From the NCBI GenBank assembly GCA_002405405.1, contig DHLT01000197.1, positions 1-7,675 of the forward strand: a stretch of DNA of 7,675 bases, written 5' to 3'. The notes beneath the pieces were generated by a model, which saw only the letters and a list, made by a program, of their open reading frames with translations, searched no databases and was not told where the DNA came from. Source of the stretch: Ignavibacteria bacterium UBA4661 (lineage in GTDB: Bacteria > Bacteroidota > Ignavibacteria > Kapaibacteriales > UBA4661). Below are positions 6,412 through 7,675 of this stretch, piece after piece. Position 1 is the first letter of the stretch. Every line of letters begins with the position of its first letter. The position numbers and the translations under genes were made by a program.

Positions 6412-7230
6412 TTATCCGCCATACGCACCAAAGCGGTGCACACCACTTCGCCATAATAGACGCATACCGCCATAACAGATAAATGCCCATGCAATGGCTT
6501 TCAGTATTTCAAGAAGAGCTTGTTCGTGGGAAATCATGCCCACAGCAGTAGCGGCAGGAACATAACTGATGAATTGAAACGGCAACCATGATGATATGGT
6601 ACGAAATGGTTCCGGCAATAGCGAGAGCGGACCCCATTCACCGGCAAGAAGTACAAAAGCAATATCTTGGATGACATGCAGTGTCCAAACTTCATCCATC
6701 CAAAACGCGAGATACGATGTTGCCAACGATATACTCGAACGCATCACCATTGCACAGAGAATCATCGGCACAGCAAGCAAGCATCCTACAAGCGAGAGAT
6801 GTACAAACTCACGTATTGTGGGCACAACAAAAGCAGTAAAAGTCATTGCTAAAACCAAGAGAAAAGCAATCGTGCGCTCCGCCATTGAAGCACTTAATAC
6901 ATACCACCAATGTGCAATCGGCTTCAACAGATACTTATTCAAATCACCTTGGCGAATTTCATCGGAAGCATTACGCTCATATCGACCGACCTGAGAAAGA
7001 CGAAAGCAGATGACTGCAGCAATGATATACGATTGCATCACTGAGAATGGTATTCCTTGCAATTGACTACTTCCCGATTTGTGTTCATACACTGCTTGCC
7101 ACAAATACCACCCGACACAGACCGCTACCAACAAGGTTAGAACCGTGTTCGTAAAAAAATTAATGCGATACTCCGTTGCATTTACCAACGCAGTTCGCCA
7201 CACGGAAAAGTACAAACGCAAGGCATTCAT
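6412..7230 (-). CDS. ABC-2 type transporter permease (DUF990-like)
   Basis: A 272-residue polytopic membrane protein with about six hydrophobic segments (near 25-45, 62-82, 118-138, 145-163, 183-203 and 243-261), typical in length for ABC-2 export permeases. The cytoplasmic-loop motif DEIRQGDLNKYLLKPI (90-105) and the later LPFQF-ISYVPA stretch (216-225) are hallmarks of the ABC2_membrane_6/DUF990 group, which normally works with a second permease and a separate ATPase. Substrates of this group are mostly unknown. Here neither partner gene is visible: upstream is the AtuA-like gene (36 bp away) and downstream the opposite-strand peptidase. The ATG at 7230 has no clear ribosome site. A family assignment is safe; the transported molecule is not known. 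Confidence 0.85.
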   Translation of the reverse strand: MNALRLYFSVWRTALVNATEYRINFFTNTVLTLLVAVCVGWYLWQAVYEHKSGSSQLQGIPFSVMQSYIIAAVICFRLSQVGRYERNASDEIRQGDLNKYLLKPIAHWWYVLSASMAERTIAFLLVLAMTFTAFVVPTIREFVHLSLVGCLLAVPMILCAMVMRSSISLATSYLAFWMDEVWTLHVIQDIAFVLLAGEWGPLSLLPEPFRTISSWLPFQFISYVPAATAVGMISHEQALLEILKAIAWAFICYGGMRLLWRSGVHRFGAYGG

Positions 7231-7260
7231 AGCATATCAAAAAAGAAATTCTACTCTAAG

Positions 7261-7277
7261 AGCAGATTAATTCTGCT
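7261..7277. repeat. Inverted repeat over the stop codon of the AtuA-like gene
   Basis: AGCAGA (7261-7266) and TCTGCT (7272-7277) are exact reverse complements around TTAAT. In the leftward transcript the hairpin covers the TAA stop, and a run of six Ts comes about 18 bases later, before the permease start at 7230. It could partly reduce read-through into the permease gene or stabilise the mRNA end. The spacing to the T-run is too long for a standard terminator. Confidence 0.3.
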
Positions 7278-7608
7278 GATGCGGTGTCCATGTGTCCGGC
7301 ACATCAATTTCCATCAGCAACATTGCAGAAGCAATAGCTTTACCTTGCGCATCAAGTTTCAAGGAAACTGTTCCACCACCGCCTAATGTATTATGCAAAA
7401 CAAAATTGACTGCCCATAAATTAGGCAACTCAAACCGCTCGACTTTCCCCTTGCAAATACCTCTAAAATGCTCTTGTACACGCTCTTCCGTGAGTTGTTC
7501 AAGCAAAATCGGATAATCTTCTTGTCGGTAAGCAATCACACCGCAATTTGCCGCATCGCCTTTGTCGCCACTTCGTGCATGAGCCACTGCATCAAGTCGA
7601 ATTTTCAT
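7267..7608 (-). CDS. Small AtuA-type C-terminal-domain protein
   Basis: The 113 residues match the ferredoxin-fold domain found at the C-terminus of AtuA/DUF1446 proteins and also as a stand-alone partner. Conserved blocks are AHARSGDKGDAANCGV (9-24), the LPNLWAVNF segment, the glycine turn LGGGGTVSLKLD, and the ending LLMEIDVP. AtuA in Pseudomonas is needed for acyclic terpene (citronellol/geraniol) use, but the biochemical role of this domain is not established, so no pathway is assigned. The ATG at 7608 has an AAGG ribosome site (complement 7618-7621) nine bases ahead, which favours a stand-alone protein. However, the same frame stays open upstream for 22 codons to the window edge, so a longer fusion cannot be excluded. 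It is likely co-transcribed with the permease downstream. Confidence 0.8.
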   Translation of the reverse strand: MKIRLDAVAHARSGDKGDAANCGVIAYRQEDYPILLEQLTEERVQEHFRGICKGKVERFELPNLWAVNFVLHNTLGGGGTVSLKLDAQGKAIASAMLLMEIDVPDTWTPHQQN

Positions 7609-7675
7609 GGTTATTGACCTTGTTGATAAATGAGAAAAGAAAAAATTACTGTATGTATATTTTTCGATGAAGTAT

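Noticed and set aside
6030..6482. Plus-strand frame (150 codons) spanning the end of the peptidase and the permease tail
   Set aside because: It overlaps two well-supported genes in other frames, and its translation has no domain or ribosome site.

Overview
The window is a stretch of ordinary bacterial chromosome of moderate G+C, with A/T-rich spacers. It holds six well-supported or recognisable genes, one gene fragment at the left edge, and one weak small-ORF candidate. The organism is probably a member of the Bacteroidota/Chlorobiota (FCB) group. This is an inference from three things: most plus-strand starts lack a clear Shine-Dalgarno sequence; a leftward promoter resembles the TTTG / TAnnTTTG type known from Bacteroidota; and the secreted peptidase has a signal peptide ending Ala|Gln. 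No rRNA, tRNA, CRISPR array, insertion sequence or integrase is visible.

Layout. At 1-48 (minus) lies the N-terminus of an unidentified protein running off the left edge. Positions 49-468 are mostly non-coding and hold a leftward promoter candidate, a weak 56-codon ORF candidate and several inverted repeats. At 469-2331 (plus) is a soluble triple-PAS sensor histidine kinase of the HisKA_2 class. At 2438-3649 (plus) is a hybrid protein, an N-terminal receiver domain followed by a HisKA/HATPase kinase. The two probably form a phosphotransfer pair: no DNA-binding output domain is encoded between or beside them, so the final output is elsewhere. At 3785-4801 (plus) is murB, and at 4838-6382 (plus) a signal-peptide-bearing M20 dipeptidase. 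These two are 36 bp apart and likely co-transcribed. On the minus strand, converging on the peptidase, are a small AtuA-type C-terminal-domain protein (7608-7267) and an ABC-2 type permease (7230-6412), also 36 bp apart.

The genes do not form a single pathway. The recognisable themes are cytosolic signal transduction, peptidoglycan precursor synthesis (MurB), extracytoplasmic peptide hydrolysis and membrane export. The parts most worth a second look are the kinase pair, the perfect palindromes in front of it, the permease without a visible ATPase, and the reading frame that stays open upstream of the AtuA-like protein to the window edge. I did not find convincing evidence of an undescribed system.
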